From an uncultured Mollicutes bacterium (GTDB lineage: Bacteria; Bacillota_I; Bacilli_A; ML615J-28; CAG-313): a DNA stretch of 49,565 nt. Where the stretch lies: positions 1 through 49,565 of the forward strand of contig UQBM01000014.1 of the NCBI GenBank assembly GCA_900539265.1, given 5' to 3'. Made by a program: the position numbers and the translations under genes. Every line of letters starts with the position of its first letter. Positions within the stretch are counted from its first letter, which is position 1. Shown here one piece after another: positions 25,493 through 35,618 of the stretch. The notes under the pieces were generated by a model, which saw nothing but the letters and a program-made list of their open reading frames with translations, was not told the DNA's origin and made no database searches.

Positions 25493-28240
25493 ATGAAAGA
25501 GTATAAAGAAACGTTACTAATGCCGAAAACAGATTTTCCTATGCGAGGTAATCTAGGTGTTAATGAGATTCCTATTCAAAAAAAATGGGAAGAAGAAAAA
25601 ATTTATGAAAAAGTATTAAAGAAAAATGAAGGAAAACAGCCTTTTTATTTGCATGATGGACCTCCATATGCTAATGGTAAGATTCATGTTGGTCATGCAA
25701 TGAATAAAATTTTAAAAGATATTTTGATTCGCTATAAAACAATGAATGGTTTTTATGCACCATATTTACCTGGTTGGGATACACATGGACTTCCAATTGA
25801 AACTGCTCTTTCTAAAAATAAAAAGATAAATAGAAAGGAAATGCCAATTGCTGAATTTAGAAATCTTTGTGAAAAGTATGCTTTAGAACAAGTTGAACTT
25901 CAAAAAGTGGGTTTTAAAAGATTAGGAATTTTAGGTGATTGGGAGCATCCATATATTACTCTTAATAATCATTATGAAGCAGAGCAAATACGTTGTTTTG
26001 GTGTTATGGCCTCTAAAAATTTAATTTTTAAAGGATTAAAACCAGTATATTGGTCCCCATCATCTGAAACGGCTTTAGCTGAGGCTGAAATTGAATATCG
26101 TGATGTAAAGAGTAGTTCAATATATGTAGCTTTCAAAGTAGTTGATGGTAAAAATGTTTTATCCAATAATTGTGAATTAATAATTTGGACAACTACGCCT
26201 TGGACAATGCCTGCTAACCTAGCAATATGTGTCTCTCCTACAATTGAATATTCAGTAGTTGAGGCTGAAGGAAGATATTTTGTAATGGCTACTGAATTAA
26301 TAAATGATGTATGTGAAAAATTAGGTTTTGCTAATTACTCTGTTGTTAAAAGAATGTTAGGAACAGAATTAGAGGGAATAACATATAAACATCCACTATA
26401 TGATAGAATTTCTCCTGTTATTTTAGGTGATCATGTTACTCTTGATGCTGGTACAGGTCTAGTCCATACAGCTCCTGGTCATGGTGAAGATGACTTTATT
26501 GTAGGAAAAAAATATGGGTTAGATATTTTATGTCCAGTTGACGGAAGAGGATATTTAACTAAAGAAGCTGGTGAGTTTGCAGGATTATTTTATGAAGATG
26601 CTAATCGCGTTATTTTAAACCGACTAAATGAAGAAAATGCATTGTTAAAAGAAATTGAAATCATTCATAGTTATCCACATGATTGGCGTACTAAAAAACC
26701 AATTATTTTTAGAGCTACATCACAGTGGTTTGCTTCAATTAATCATTTTAAAGAAGATATTTTAAATGCAATTAAAAATGTGAATTGGGTTCCAACTTGG
26801 GGAGAAGTTAGAATTTCTAATATGATTAAAGACCGAAGTGATTGGTGTATTTCTCGTCAAAGGGTTTGGGGAGTGCCTATTCCAATTTTTTATGCCGAAG
26901 ATGAAACGCCAATTATTGATCAAAATGTTATTAATTATGTAGCAAATTTATTTGAAAAATATGGTTCAAATGTTTGGTTTGAACGTGAAGCTAAAGACTT
27001 ATTACCTGAAGGTTTCACACATCCAGGTAGTCCAAATGGAAAATTTACAAAAGAAAATGATATTATGGATGTTTGGTTTGATTCAGGAACCAGTCATCAT
27101 GCAGCACTAAAACTTAGATATGGTGTAGAGCAAGCAGATGTTTATCTTGAGGGTTCGGATCAATATCGAGGATGGTTCAATTCGAGTCTTACCACAAGTG
27201 TTGCATTAACAGGAAAAGCTCCATATAAAATAGTCATAAGTCATGGTTTTACTTTAGATGGCGAAGGTCGTAAAATGAGTAAATCATTAGGAAACACTAT
27301 TGATCCGATTGCTTCATGTAATGAATTTGGTGCAGATATCTTTAGGTTATGGGTTGCTAGTGTTGAATATCAATCTGATTTTAAAATGAGTAAAGAATTA
27401 TTAAAACAAGTTAGTGAAGCATATCGAAAGATTAGGAATACCTTTAGATTTTTATTAGGTAATTTATTTGATTTTGATCCAATATCTGATGCTATTTCTT
27501 ATGATAAAATGACTGAAATTGATCAATATATGATGTGTAAGTTAAATGAAGTTGTAAAAAATGTCCATAATGCTTATAATAATTATGAATTTTCAGAAGT
27601 ATTTAGAACAATTCTTAATTTTATGACAAATGAATTATCTAGTTTTTATTTAGATTTTACTAAAGATATATTATATATTGATGATGCTCAAGCTAACTCA
27701 AGAAGAAGTATCCAAACAGTTTTATATGAGACTTTAAAAGCTTTAACAACTCTTATAACTCCAATTATTCCACATACTGCAGAAGAAGTATATAATTATA
27801 TGCCAGGAACTAAAGAAGAAAGTATCTATTTAGTTGATATGTATCAGCCAACTTTATTCAAAGGTAGTGATGAACTACTCTCAAAATATGAAGATTTGAT
27901 GAAGGTTAGAGATGATATATTAAAAGCTTTAGAAGAAGCGCGTAGTGAAAAAGTAATAGGTAAGAGTTTAAACGCTAATGTAATTATTTATCCAACTGAT
28001 AAAGTTGCTAAATTATTAACAACTGTAAAAGTTGATTTCAAACAAATTTTCATTGTTTATAAATTTACAATTGCTCCAAATGATTTTGAAGGCAAAGTTT
28101 ATTCATCTGGTAAGATTAAAATTGAACCAGCAAGCGGTTATACTTGTAGTAGATGTTGGCAAATTGTTCCTTCAATTAATCCTGATGAGCTTTGCCCAAG
28201 ATGTGCTGAAGTGGTAAATAAATTGAAAATTAAAAAGTAA
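25493..28240 (+). CDS. ileS: Isoleucyl-tRNA synthetase
   Basis: A 915-aa class I synthetase. HDGPPYANGKIHVGHAMNK carries the HIGH-type motif, KMSKSLGNTIDP the second catalytic motif, and an editing domain lies between. The C-terminal zinc finger is complete: CSRCWQIVP with a second pair CPRC (about 890-907). No T-box leader precedes it, since the gap to ylmH is only eight bases containing AGGAGAG. It is the usual last gene of the ylm cluster. Confidence 0.96.
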   Translation: MKEYKETLLMPKTDFPMRGNLGVNEIPIQKKWEEEKIYEKVLKKNEGKQPFYLHDGPPYANGKIHVGHAMNKILKDILIRYKTMNGFYAPYLPGWDTHGLPIETALSKNKKINRKEMPIAEFRNLCEKYALEQVELQKVGFKRLGILGDWEHPYITLNNHYEAEQIRCFGVMASKNLIFKGLKPVYWSPSSETALAEAEIEYRDVKSSSIYVAFKVVDGKNVLSNNCELIIWTTTPWTMPANLAICVSPTIEYSVVEAEGRYFVMATELINDVCEKLGFANYSVVKRMLGTELEGITYKHPLYDRISPVILGDHVTLDAGTGLVHTAPGHGEDDFIVGKKYGLDILCPVDGRGYLTKEAGEFAGLFYEDANRVILNRLNEENALLKEIEIIHSYPHDWRTKKPIIFRATSQWFASINHFKEDILNAIKNVNWVPTWGEVRISNMIKDRSDWCISRQRVWGVPIPIFYAEDETPIIDQNVINYVANLFEKYGSNVWFEREAKDLLPEGFTHPGSPNGKFTKENDIMDVWFDSGTSHHAALKLRYGVEQADVYLEGSDQYRGWFNSSLTTSVALTGKAPYKIVISHGFTLDGEGRKMSKSLGNTIDPIASCNEFGADIFRLWVASVEYQSDFKMSKELLKQVSEAYRKIRNTFRFLLGNLFDFDPISDAISYDKMTEIDQYMMCKLNEVVKNVHNAYNNYEFSEVFRTILNFMTNELSSFYLDFTKDILYIDDAQANSRRSIQTVLYETLKALTTLITPIIPHTAEEVYNYMPGTKEESIYLVDMYQPTLFKGSDELLSKYEDLMKVRDDILKALEEARSEKVIGKSLNANVIIYPTDKVAKLLTTVKVDFKQIFIVYKFTIAPNDFEGKVYSSGKIKIEPASGYTCSRCWQIVPSINPDELCPRCAEVVNKLKIKK

Positions 28241-28266
28241 AAAATATAAAAAAGGAGACTTGTGAT

Positions 28267-29124
28267 ATGATAATATATTTTTTCAAAGATCGTAGTAAGG
28301 AAAGAGTTAATTTTGGTCAACTTATTGACGAATATTTCGACAAACTTGAAAATACCGTAATTACCTCTAATGATGATGAATTTGTGGCTACTTTTAATAT
28401 TCCTCATTTTAGTTGTTCATATCGGTATTTAATTACAAAGCGATCACGAGTTTCTAGTTTATATCGCTTAAATCCTAATTATGTTAATACCTTTTTACTT
28501 TGTGAATTTCCTGATGATGTTCCGCAATTTATTACTAGACTTATTTTAAAACAAATTGATGAATTATGTAAAATGTTTGAATTTGCAATATATCATGATA
28601 AAATTGACAATATTAAAGAATTTAATATGTTTGAATTAATTGCAATTTTGAATAAAGAAAGATCAAAATATTTAAATGAACATCCAGAAATTATTAAATA
28701 TCCTGTAGATCAAGATTTATTAAATGAAGTATGTACTTATGAATCAATGATAGATGAATTACCAAGTGTCGTCAAAGATGATATTGTTGCTACGCCTTAT
28801 ATTATATTAAAAGATCATCAAGACCATGTATATTTTAGTATTAATTGGCATGTTGGTTTACCAACCACTTTTCCACCACATTTAGATTTTGTTCATGTTG
28901 AAGAAGAGGAAAATTTAGTAAATCTTGTTCCAATTCAAATATTTTATAAATATGTAGAAAAAATTATGTATGAAATAAAAGATGGCTCCATTGGTATTAA
29001 AATTAGATATTTAAATGAAAATGGAAGTCTAAAAGCTAAAAAGTTTATAAAAAAAATGCGTAAATCAGTTTTATCAACGTATAATTATGAAGTCATCAAA
29101 ATTACTGATTTAATTGAAAAATAG
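28267..29124 (+). CDS. Uncharacterised 285-residue protein
   Basis: I do not recognise this family. The sequence has no signal peptide or membrane segment and no familiar catalytic motif. The N-terminal half alternates strand-like and helical segments (FNIPHFSCSYRYLITKRSR, then ITRLILKQIDELCKMF). The C-terminal half has FSINWHVGLPTTFPPH and a basic end (KAKKFIKKMRKSVLS). It has a good ribosome site (AAAGGAG) and lies 26 bases after ileS and 8 before deoC, so it belongs to the same operon. It looks cytosolic. Confidence 0.75.
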   Translation: MIIYFFKDRSKERVNFGQLIDEYFDKLENTVITSNDDEFVATFNIPHFSCSYRYLITKRSRVSSLYRLNPNYVNTFLLCEFPDDVPQFITRLILKQIDELCKMFEFAIYHDKIDNIKEFNMFELIAILNKERSKYLNEHPEIIKYPVDQDLLNEVCTYESMIDELPSVVKDDIVATPYIILKDHQDHVYFSINWHVGLPTTFPPHLDFVHVEEEENLVNLVPIQIFYKYVEKIMYEIKDGSIGIKIRYLNENGSLKAKKFIKKMRKSVLSTYNYEVIKITDLIEK

Positions 29125-29132
29125 GAGAAGAT

Positions 29133-29795
29133 ATGCAAATTAATAAATTTATTGATCACACACTATTAAAGGCTTTCGCAACAAGTGATGAGATTCGTAA
29201 ACTATGTGAAGAGGCAAAAAAATATAATTTTAAAAGTGTTTGTGTAAATCCAGTTAATGTAGCACTTGCTAAAGAATGTTTAGAAGGAAGTGATGTATTA
29301 GTATGTACAGTTATCGGTTTTCCACTTGGTGCTAATACTAAAGAAATAAAAGCCTTTGAAACAATTGATGCTATAAAAAATGGTGCTGATGAAGTTGATA
29401 TGGTTATTAATATAGGCAAAGCTAAAGAGCATAATTATAAATATATTGAGGATGAAATAAAAATGGTTGTTGCCGCTAGTGCTGGAAAAACAACAAAAGT
29501 TATAATTGAGACATGCTACTTAAATGATGAAGAGAAGATTAATTGTTGTCTTGCCGCAAAAAATGCTAAGGCAACTTTCGTCAAAACATCAACAGGTTTT
29601 GGTACTAGTGGAGCAACAGCTAGTGATATTAGATTAATGAGAGAAACTGTAGGACCTGATATGGGGGTAAAAGCAAGTGGTGGTATTCGCAATTTAGATG
29701 ACCTCAAATTAATGGTAGAAAATGGAGCAACAAGAATAGGTGCATCAAGTGGTGTGGCTATTATGGAAAATTCATCTAGCAAAAATGAATATTAG
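29133..29795 (+). CDS. deoC: Deoxyribose-phosphate aldolase
   Basis: A 220-aa TIM-barrel aldolase splitting 2-deoxyribose-5-phosphate into acetaldehyde and glyceraldehyde-3-phosphate. FIDHTLLKA opens it; FPLGAN, ADEVDMVINIG, the Schiff-base Lys in VKTSTGF and GVKASGGIRN are all present. It works with the purine phosphorylase directly downstream, and the pyrimidine phosphorylase at 39.6 kb, to feed nucleoside sugar into glycolysis. Confidence 0.95.
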   Translation: MQINKFIDHTLLKAFATSDEIRKLCEEAKKYNFKSVCVNPVNVALAKECLEGSDVLVCTVIGFPLGANTKEIKAFETIDAIKNGADEVDMVINIGKAKEHNYKYIEDEIKMVVAASAGKTTKVIIETCYLNDEEKINCCLAAKNAKATFVKTSTGFGTSGATASDIRLMRETVGPDMGVKASGGIRNLDDLKLMVENGATRIGASSGVAIMENSSSKNEY

Positions 29796-29804
29796 GAGGG
29801 AAAG

Positions 29805-30521
29805 ATGTTGAAAAAAACCCCACATATAGAAGTATGTGAAGAAGGAAAAATAGCAAAAATTGTTTTAATGCCAGGTGATCCTCTTAGAGCTGAATATATT
29901 GCTAAGACCTATTTAGATGATGTCGAATGCTTTAATAAAGTTCGTGGTATGTATGGTTTTACGGGAACTTATAAGGGGCATAAAATATCTGTGATGGGTT
30001 CTGGAATGGGAATGCCAAGTATTGGAATATATTCATATGAACTTTTTAAATTTTATGGTGTAGAAAAAATTATAAGAATTGGGTCTGCAGGTGCGTATGA
30101 TCCATCATTAAAATTATTTGATGTTATAGTTGTAAAAGATGCATATAGTGAATCATCATTTGCTAAAACTCAAAATGGTGAAACTAATGATATTTTAGCA
30201 TCTAGTCAAAATTTGTCAGAAGAAATTATTAATATTGCAAAAGAATTAAATATTAAAACTCAATATAAACGGATTCATTCATCAGATATTTTTTATCGAG
30301 AAGGACCATCAATTGTAAAACATATGTATGAAGATTTAGGATGTGTTTGTGTTGAAATGGAATCGTTTGCGTTGTTTCATAATGCTAAAGTTCTTGGAAA
30401 AGAAGCAGCTTGCATTTTAACAATATCTGATTCACTTGTTACTCATGAGGAAACTACATCTGAACAAAGACAAACAGCTTTTAATCAAATGATTGAAATA
30501 GCTTTGAATTTAGCAAAATAG
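29805..30521 (+). CDS. deoD: Purine-nucleoside phosphorylase, DeoD type
   Basis: A 238-aa hexameric-type phosphorylase releasing purine bases from (deoxy)nucleosides. MPGDPLRAEYIA, GSGMGMPSIGIYSYEL, IRIGSAGAYD and the substrate loop VCVEMESFALF are diagnostic, with the catalytic Asp in ISDSL. Ribosome site GGAGGGA. It ends the long operon begun at yggS and is followed by a strong terminator. Confidence 0.94.
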   Translation: MLKKTPHIEVCEEGKIAKIVLMPGDPLRAEYIAKTYLDDVECFNKVRGMYGFTGTYKGHKISVMGSGMGMPSIGIYSYELFKFYGVEKIIRIGSAGAYDPSLKLFDVIVVKDAYSESSFAKTQNGETNDILASSQNLSEEIINIAKELNIKTQYKRIHSSDIFYREGPSIVKHMYEDLGCVCVEMESFALFHNAKVLGKEAACILTISDSLVTHEETTSEQRQTAFNQMIEIALNLAK

Positions 30522-30525
30522 AAAG

Positions 30526-30554
30526 ACCACTTGGTTTTCCAAGTGGTTTATTTT
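30526..30554 (+). terminator. Terminator after deoD
   Basis: ACCACTTGG (30526-30534) and CCAAGTGGT (30539-30547), TTTT loop, then TTATTTT. Confidence 0.85.
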
Positions 30555-30648
30555 ATCAAGCCTATTTTGTTTTTACTAATAATTTATTAAATAGTTTATT
30601 ATGTAATTTTTTGGTTATAATAAAAATGACCTTTTTGGAGGTAATGAA

Positions 30649-31899
30649 ATGAAAATAAATAAAATGGAAATGAATGGTTATACGCTTTATCACATACCAA
30701 ATAAAAAATTTAAAACTTTTACGATTGGTGCCTACTTTTTTAGACCATTAGATAAAAAAGGATTAGTTGAAAATTCAATTCTTTCAAATATTTTAATGAA
30801 ATATAATCAAAAATATCCATCAGAACAAAAGTTTAGTCATCATTTAGAAGATTTATATGGTATGAGTTTATATGCAGGCTTTAGTAGAATTGGATTAGTA
30901 AATAATATGAATTTTATTATTCGTTCTATTAATGATAAATTTTTAGAAAATTGTGAAGAAAATTTATTTCAAGAAGCAGTTAATTTACTTAATGATACTA
31001 TTAATTTACCATATTTTAATGAAGAATATTTTGCTTTGGAAAAATCATTGTTAATTGAAGATATTGAAAGAGTTTATGATAATAAAAATCAATATGCAAC
31101 ATTAAAATTTGTTGATATAATGTATCCTAACGAAACTTGTAAATATTCTGTTGCTTCTTCATATCAAGAGGCAAAAAAAGTAACATTAGATGATGTAAAA
31201 AACGAGTATGAAAAATTAATTATGGCTAAAAAGGTTTTTTATGTTATTGGTGATATTGATTTTAATGATGTTAAAATCGCTTTTGATAAAATTAGTTTTA
31301 AAACTTATAAAGAAGAACAATTAAATTTTTTGGATTTAGAAACTAAACAAATAGAAAAAGTTAACGAAATTATTGAAAAACAGGCAAATAAGCAATCAAT
31401 TGTTTTAATGGGTTATCGTAGCGAAATTAGAGAAAATGATGAATTATATAATGGTATGTTTTTACTTAATCATATGTTAGGAGGTTTTTTTCATTCAACT
31501 CTTTTTCAAGAAGTTAGAGAAAAACATAGTTTAGCATATTCAATTAGTAGTGACTATAATTCAAGAAAAGGAACTTTTGTTATTAATGCTGGAATAAGTG
31601 CTGATAAATTTTCCAAATTTAAAAATATAGTTAATAAGATAATTGAAGATTACCAAAATGGTATCATTGATGATGACACGATGAATCTTACAAAGAAGAT
31701 GTTAATTAATGCACAATATAAATTAGCGGATCAGCCATCATATGGTGCATCAGCAATACTAAAAGAGGTAGCTAATTTAAAAGAAAAATCTCCAGAAGAA
31801 AAGGCTGCAAGTATTGAAAAAATTACTAAAGATGAAATTATGAGAGCAGCTAAAAATTTAAAACTTGACACAATATTTATGCTAGAGGGGACATTATGA
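30649..31899 (+). CDS. ymfF: M16-family peptidase-like protein, YmfF type (inactive partner)
   Basis: A 416-aa M16 fold protein. The position of the HxxEH zinc motif lacks it (HHLEDLYGMSLYA instead), as is usual in YmfF, while the C-terminal half has the typical FFHSTLFQEVREKHSLAYSISS motif. It likely pairs with the active subunit encoded next. TATAAT at 30616-30621 is a probable -10 box and GGAGG precedes the start. The gene overlaps ymfH by four bases. Confidence 0.85.
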   Translation: MKINKMEMNGYTLYHIPNKKFKTFTIGAYFFRPLDKKGLVENSILSNILMKYNQKYPSEQKFSHHLEDLYGMSLYAGFSRIGLVNNMNFIIRSINDKFLENCEENLFQEAVNLLNDTINLPYFNEEYFALEKSLLIEDIERVYDNKNQYATLKFVDIMYPNETCKYSVASSYQEAKKVTLDDVKNEYEKLIMAKKVFYVIGDIDFNDVKIAFDKISFKTYKEEQLNFLDLETKQIEKVNEIIEKQANKQSIVLMGYRSEIRENDELYNGMFLLNHMLGGFFHSTLFQEVREKHSLAYSISSDYNSRKGTFVINAGISADKFSKFKNIVNKIIEDYQNGIIDDDTMNLTKKMLINAQYKLADQPSYGASAILKEVANLKEKSPEEKAASIEKITKDEIMRAAKNLKLDTIFMLEGTL

Positions 31900-33200
31900 A
31901 AATATTTGAAAATAAAAAACTTCAAGAAAAGTATTATCTTGAAATATTAGATAATGGTCTAAAGGTTTATTTAATGCCTAAAGATGAATTTCATAAAACA
32001 TATGCTGTTTTTTCTACTAAATATGGTTCGCGTGATATTGAATTTATTCCATCTGGAGAAAAAACCTATTTAAAAACTCCTGAGGGAATTGCTCATTTTT
32101 TAGAACATAAATTATTTGAAAATGAAGATGGCACTGATGCTTCTAATATTTTTGCCTCATTAGGGGCTGATGTTAATGCTTTTACTACCAATTATCAAAC
32201 TTCTTATTTATTTTCAACAACCTCAGATGTCAAAGATAATATAGAACTTTTGTTAAATTTTGTTCAAAAACCATATTTCAATAAAGATGGTATTGAAAGA
32301 GAAAGAGGGATTATTGAACAAGAATTATTAATGTATTTAGATCAACCACAAAATATACAATATTATGGTATATTGAAAGCTCTTTACAAACAAAATAATA
32401 TAAGAAATGAGATTGGTGGAACTATTGATTCAATAAAAGAAATTAATGAAGAATTACTATATACATGTTATAATACTTTTTATCATCCTAGCAATATGGT
32501 ACTTGCTATTGTCGGAAAGTTTGATAAAGATGAAATTATCAAACTGATTAAAGATAACCAATCAAAAAAAGAATTTTCAAAACCTACTATTATTGAAAGA
32601 AAATATTATCTAGAAGATGCAATGGTAAATCAGAAAAATAGTTTTATTGATATGAATGTAAATTTCCCTAAAGTTTCTGTAGGTTTAAAGTTTCCTAGTG
32701 AAAAAAATCAACCTAAAGATTTTTTGAGAAAATTTACAGCTTTGGAAATATTAATAGATATTTATTTTGATGAATCTTCATTATATTATGAAGAGATGAT
32801 GAATAATAATATTATCAATAATAGTTTTGAATATGCACTATATTATGATTTAACATATGGGCATTTGTTAATTAATGTTGATTCAGAAAATCCAGAAGTT
32901 TTTATAGAGAAAATTAAAGAAATAATTGCTAAAATTAAATATAATGATATTGAAATGAAAGATTTTGAAAGATTTAAAAAATTATATTTATCTAGGGCAA
33001 TTAGGCGTTTTAATTCCTTAGAATATATTGCTAATTCAATGGTTGAAGCAGATTTTGATAATGTAACGATATTTGATTCAATAGAAGTGTTAGAAGCTAT
33101 AACGATAGATGATGTAAAAGAACAAAGAAAATACTTTAACTTAGAAAGTGTTGCAACCTTTACAATATTTCCAAGAAAAGAAAAAAATTCGCAAATTTAA
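31896..33200 (+). CDS. ymfH: M16-family zinc peptidase, YmfH type
   Basis: A 434-aa peptidase with the inverted zinc motif HFLEH in GIAHFLEHKLFEN (about residue 66) and the distal Glu expected in the ERGIIEQELLMY region (about 130). Relatives are tied to peptide processing and, in some Firmicutes, to elongation-factor P modification. ATGA overlap with ymfF supports a heterodimer made from one message. The stop lies inside the terminator shared with the ger operon. Confidence 0.9.
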   Translation: MKIFENKKLQEKYYLEILDNGLKVYLMPKDEFHKTYAVFSTKYGSRDIEFIPSGEKTYLKTPEGIAHFLEHKLFENEDGTDASNIFASLGADVNAFTTNYQTSYLFSTTSDVKDNIELLLNFVQKPYFNKDGIERERGIIEQELLMYLDQPQNIQYYGILKALYKQNNIRNEIGGTIDSIKEINEELLYTCYNTFYHPSNMVLAIVGKFDKDEIIKLIKDNQSKKEFSKPTIIERKYYLEDAMVNQKNSFIDMNVNFPKVSVGLKFPSEKNQPKDFLRKFTALEILIDIYFDESSLYYEEMMNNNIINNSFEYALYYDLTYGHLLINVDSENPEVFIEKIKEIIAKIKYNDIEMKDFERFKKLYLSRAIRRFNSLEYIANSMVEADFDNVTIFDSIEVLEAITIDDVKEQRKYFNLESVATFTIFPRKEKNSQI

Positions 33201-33213
33201 TTTGCGAATTTTA
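33183..33213. terminator. Bidirectional terminator between ymfH and gerAC
   Basis: AAATTCGCAAA and TTTGCGAATTT form a perfect stem of at least 11 bp with a very short loop, flanked by As before and Ts after, so it can serve both converging messages. It contains the ymfH stop codon. Confidence 0.8.
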
Positions 33214-34251
33214 ATTTAAATTTAAATTGATTTTTACTTCAATTTTTTTTTCAAATAATGAATTAGGAGATATTAAATAATTTAGATTAAAAATATCTAT
33301 ATTATTATCTTTAGTTAAGGTAATGAATTCTATAATATCATCTGCTATTTTTTTTTCTAATTTTTCTTTAACATCAACTAACTTTTCGTTTTTTGGATTT
33401 AAGTTTAAGACTGCAGATAATTTATAATAAATAATAATTTTATCTTCTTTGTTTTTAATTTTATATTTACCATCTTTAAGATAAATTTCATATTCATCAA
33501 TTTGAAAGTGCTGATCAGGTAAATTCATCAACCAACGGAGTGATTGATATTCTTTAGTAATATAAGTTTTAATAGAATAATCATTTTGCAAAATACTATA
33601 ACCATCCATTTCTAATGATAAATATTCTTTATCTTGTTTAAAAAAAGTATCACTAACACTAGAAATATGGGGAATTAAAAAAGTATAATTTGGTTTTAAG
33701 ATCTCTTTAGCAAAATCAATAAAAGTCACTAATTTATAAGTTTTAATCAGATTAGGGTTAATAAGTATAGTATGGTATGCAGAAACATCAGAAAAATTTT
33801 GAATATTATATAAATCCTCAATTTTTGAATCGGTAGTAAATAAATAGAAGTTTAAATATATTTGATTCAAATCTCTAATATAGTTATAAAAATCAAGAAT
33901 AGGAATTTGACCTACAAAATTATTAGATAGAATAACAGTTTTTAGATGAGTATAATGGATACCAATATTTGTTTTTTTTATAATAGAACTAAAAGCTTTA
34001 GCAAAATTAGTATCGCTAATTTTGACCATATAGGATAAATCATCTATATTGCTTGAGGAAATTTGAGCACCAGTTAGATTAAAGTTATTTAAAATGTAAT
34101 AATAAATGGTATATTCCTTGTTGTTTTCATCGTAGTCCAGACCAATACTACTAATATATACAACTTTGCTAATATCTTTATAATCATTTTTTTTTGTAAA
34201 AAAAGGGAAAAAAGCTACTATTATGATTAAAGTAATTATTAATTTTTTCAT
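33211..34251 (-). CDS. gerAC: Spore germination receptor C subunit, without lipobox
   Basis: A 346-aa GerAC-type protein, third gene of the ger operon. A hydrophobic N-terminus (LIITLIIIVAFFPFF) is followed by the family segment VVYISSIGLDYDENNKEYTIYYYI. The rest alternates short beta and helical stretches as in the three-domain GerAC fold. Normal C subunits are lipoproteins with a Cys after the signal peptide; none is present here, so the protein is probably held by an uncleaved N-terminal helix. The start overlaps the gerAA stop by four bases. Confidence 0.85.
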   Translation of the reverse strand: MKKLIITLIIIVAFFPFFTKKNDYKDISKVVYISSIGLDYDENNKEYTIYYYILNNFNLTGAQISSSNIDDLSYMVKISDTNFAKAFSSIIKKTNIGIHYTHLKTVILSNNFVGQIPILDFYNYIRDLNQIYLNFYLFTTDSKIEDLYNIQNFSDVSAYHTILINPNLIKTYKLVTFIDFAKEILKPNYTFLIPHISSVSDTFFKQDKEYLSLEMDGYSILQNDYSIKTYITKEYQSLRWLMNLPDQHFQIDEYEIYLKDGKYKIKNKEDKIIIYYKLSAVLNLNPKNEKLVDVKEKLEKKIADDIIEFITLTKDNNIDIFNLNYLISPNSLFEKKIEVKINLNLN

Positions 34252-35618
34252 TTAGTCACCTTTGTTTCTTGTGCTTTAGATGGGGCAAAAAATCTTAAAA
34301 AATCTTTTTTATTAAATGGTATGAACGGATATAAATAATAATTTGAATTATTATGTTGCTTATATAAATAAAAAATGGTAATAATAGAAGAAAGAAGAAA
34401 ACCGAGAATTCCCATTGCATAAGACATGATTAAAATAAATAATCTCAAAATGTTAATCGAAGTTATTAAGTATACATTACTTGTTACAGCAAATACCGCA
34501 ATATATGAGATAGAAGTCATAAAAAGAACAATTGCACCAATTGTACCAGACTCAATAGCGTTTTGACCAATAAATAATCCACCTAATATTATTATTATAT
34601 TTTGAATATAATTGCTTGTAGATCTACTAGTTGCAAAACGATAAAATTCAAAAAGTAAATATACAATTAAAACTTCAAAAAACATTGGCCAATTGGTTCC
34701 TCTTTCAGTTATCTTCATATTAGCTAATAGTGGTATGGAAAGGCAACTAGGATGAAAATTTATAATAGCAATAAAAAGACCCATCATAAAAATAGATAAA
34801 AAGAAAAAAAGAGATATTAAAATATGATTAAAAATAGAAAAAAATCTAGGTGTATTTACATATGATTTAGATACAGTAAAAGTTGACAAATTAGCAGGTA
34901 AAATAGTAGCTACTTGGGTATTATCTAAAAGAATAACAATTCTCCCATTCACTAAAGAATCAATAATAATTTCTGGTGAACTTGTATTAAAAATTTGTGG
35001 TAATAAAGAATTATTATCATATAAAATATTAATATCATCAATCGAGGTTACAATTTCGTTTTTCATTGTTCGCAATTTACTCAAAACAAGTTCAAGACTA
35101 TACTTATCATATGATGATTGTAGGTATAAAATGGCACATTCTGTTTTTGAAATAAGACCCAATTGGTATTTATTAACGCGTAAATCGCTCGTTTTTAATC
35201 TTCTTTTGATTAAAGTTAAATTCACATTTAAATCTTCTATCAATCCATCTTGGCTAGCCATTGGGTCTTCAGGATCGATTTTACTAGTACTAATGGATCT
35301 TTTTGGTTTATTACTAAATTCAAAAGAGTAATAATATGAATCAAAAAATACTAAAATTTTGCCGCTATATAATAAAAATTCAAGATTAGTAGTAGAAATA
35401 TCTGAGATATTTTTACAAAGCCCCCCAAATAAATCACTAAGATGGTTAAAACTTTCTTTGGTAATCAATGGTTTAACTTGTAAATCAAAATTTTTAATAT
35501 CAACTAGTTCTACCATATAAATAATAGTGTATTCTAGTTGATTAACTGAAGAATAAGCAATACAAATATCATCATTTATTTTGATTGCATTTATAAAAGT
35601 TTCAATGTTCTTATTCAT
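34248..35618 (-). CDS. gerAA: Spore germination receptor A subunit
   Basis: A 456-aa GerAA-type inner-membrane subunit. The hydrophilic N-terminal half includes DPMASQDGLIEDLNVNLTLIKRR and the NGRIVILLDNTQVATILPA motif. The C-terminal half has about five membrane segments (about 250-430), with PLLANMKITERGTNWPMFFEVLIV between them. It forms a ligand-gated channel with GerAB that responds to germinants. Ribosome site AAGGAGG; it overlaps gerAB by four bases. Confidence 0.92.
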   Translation of the reverse strand: MNKNIETFINAIKINDDICIAYSSVNQLEYTIIYMVELVDIKNFDLQVKPLITKESFNHLSDLFGGLCKNISDISTTNLEFLLYSGKILVFFDSYYYSFEFSNKPKRSISTSKIDPEDPMASQDGLIEDLNVNLTLIKRRLKTSDLRVNKYQLGLISKTECAILYLQSSYDKYSLELVLSKLRTMKNEIVTSIDDINILYDNNSLLPQIFNTSSPEIIIDSLVNGRIVILLDNTQVATILPANLSTFTVSKSYVNTPRFFSIFNHILISLFFFLSIFMMGLFIAIINFHPSCLSIPLLANMKITERGTNWPMFFEVLIVYLLFEFYRFATSRSTSNYIQNIIIILGGLFIGQNAIESGTIGAIVLFMTSISYIAVFAVTSNVYLITSINILRLFILIMSYAMGILGFLLSSIITIFYLYKQHNNSNYYLYPFIPFNKKDFLRFFAPSKAQETKVTK

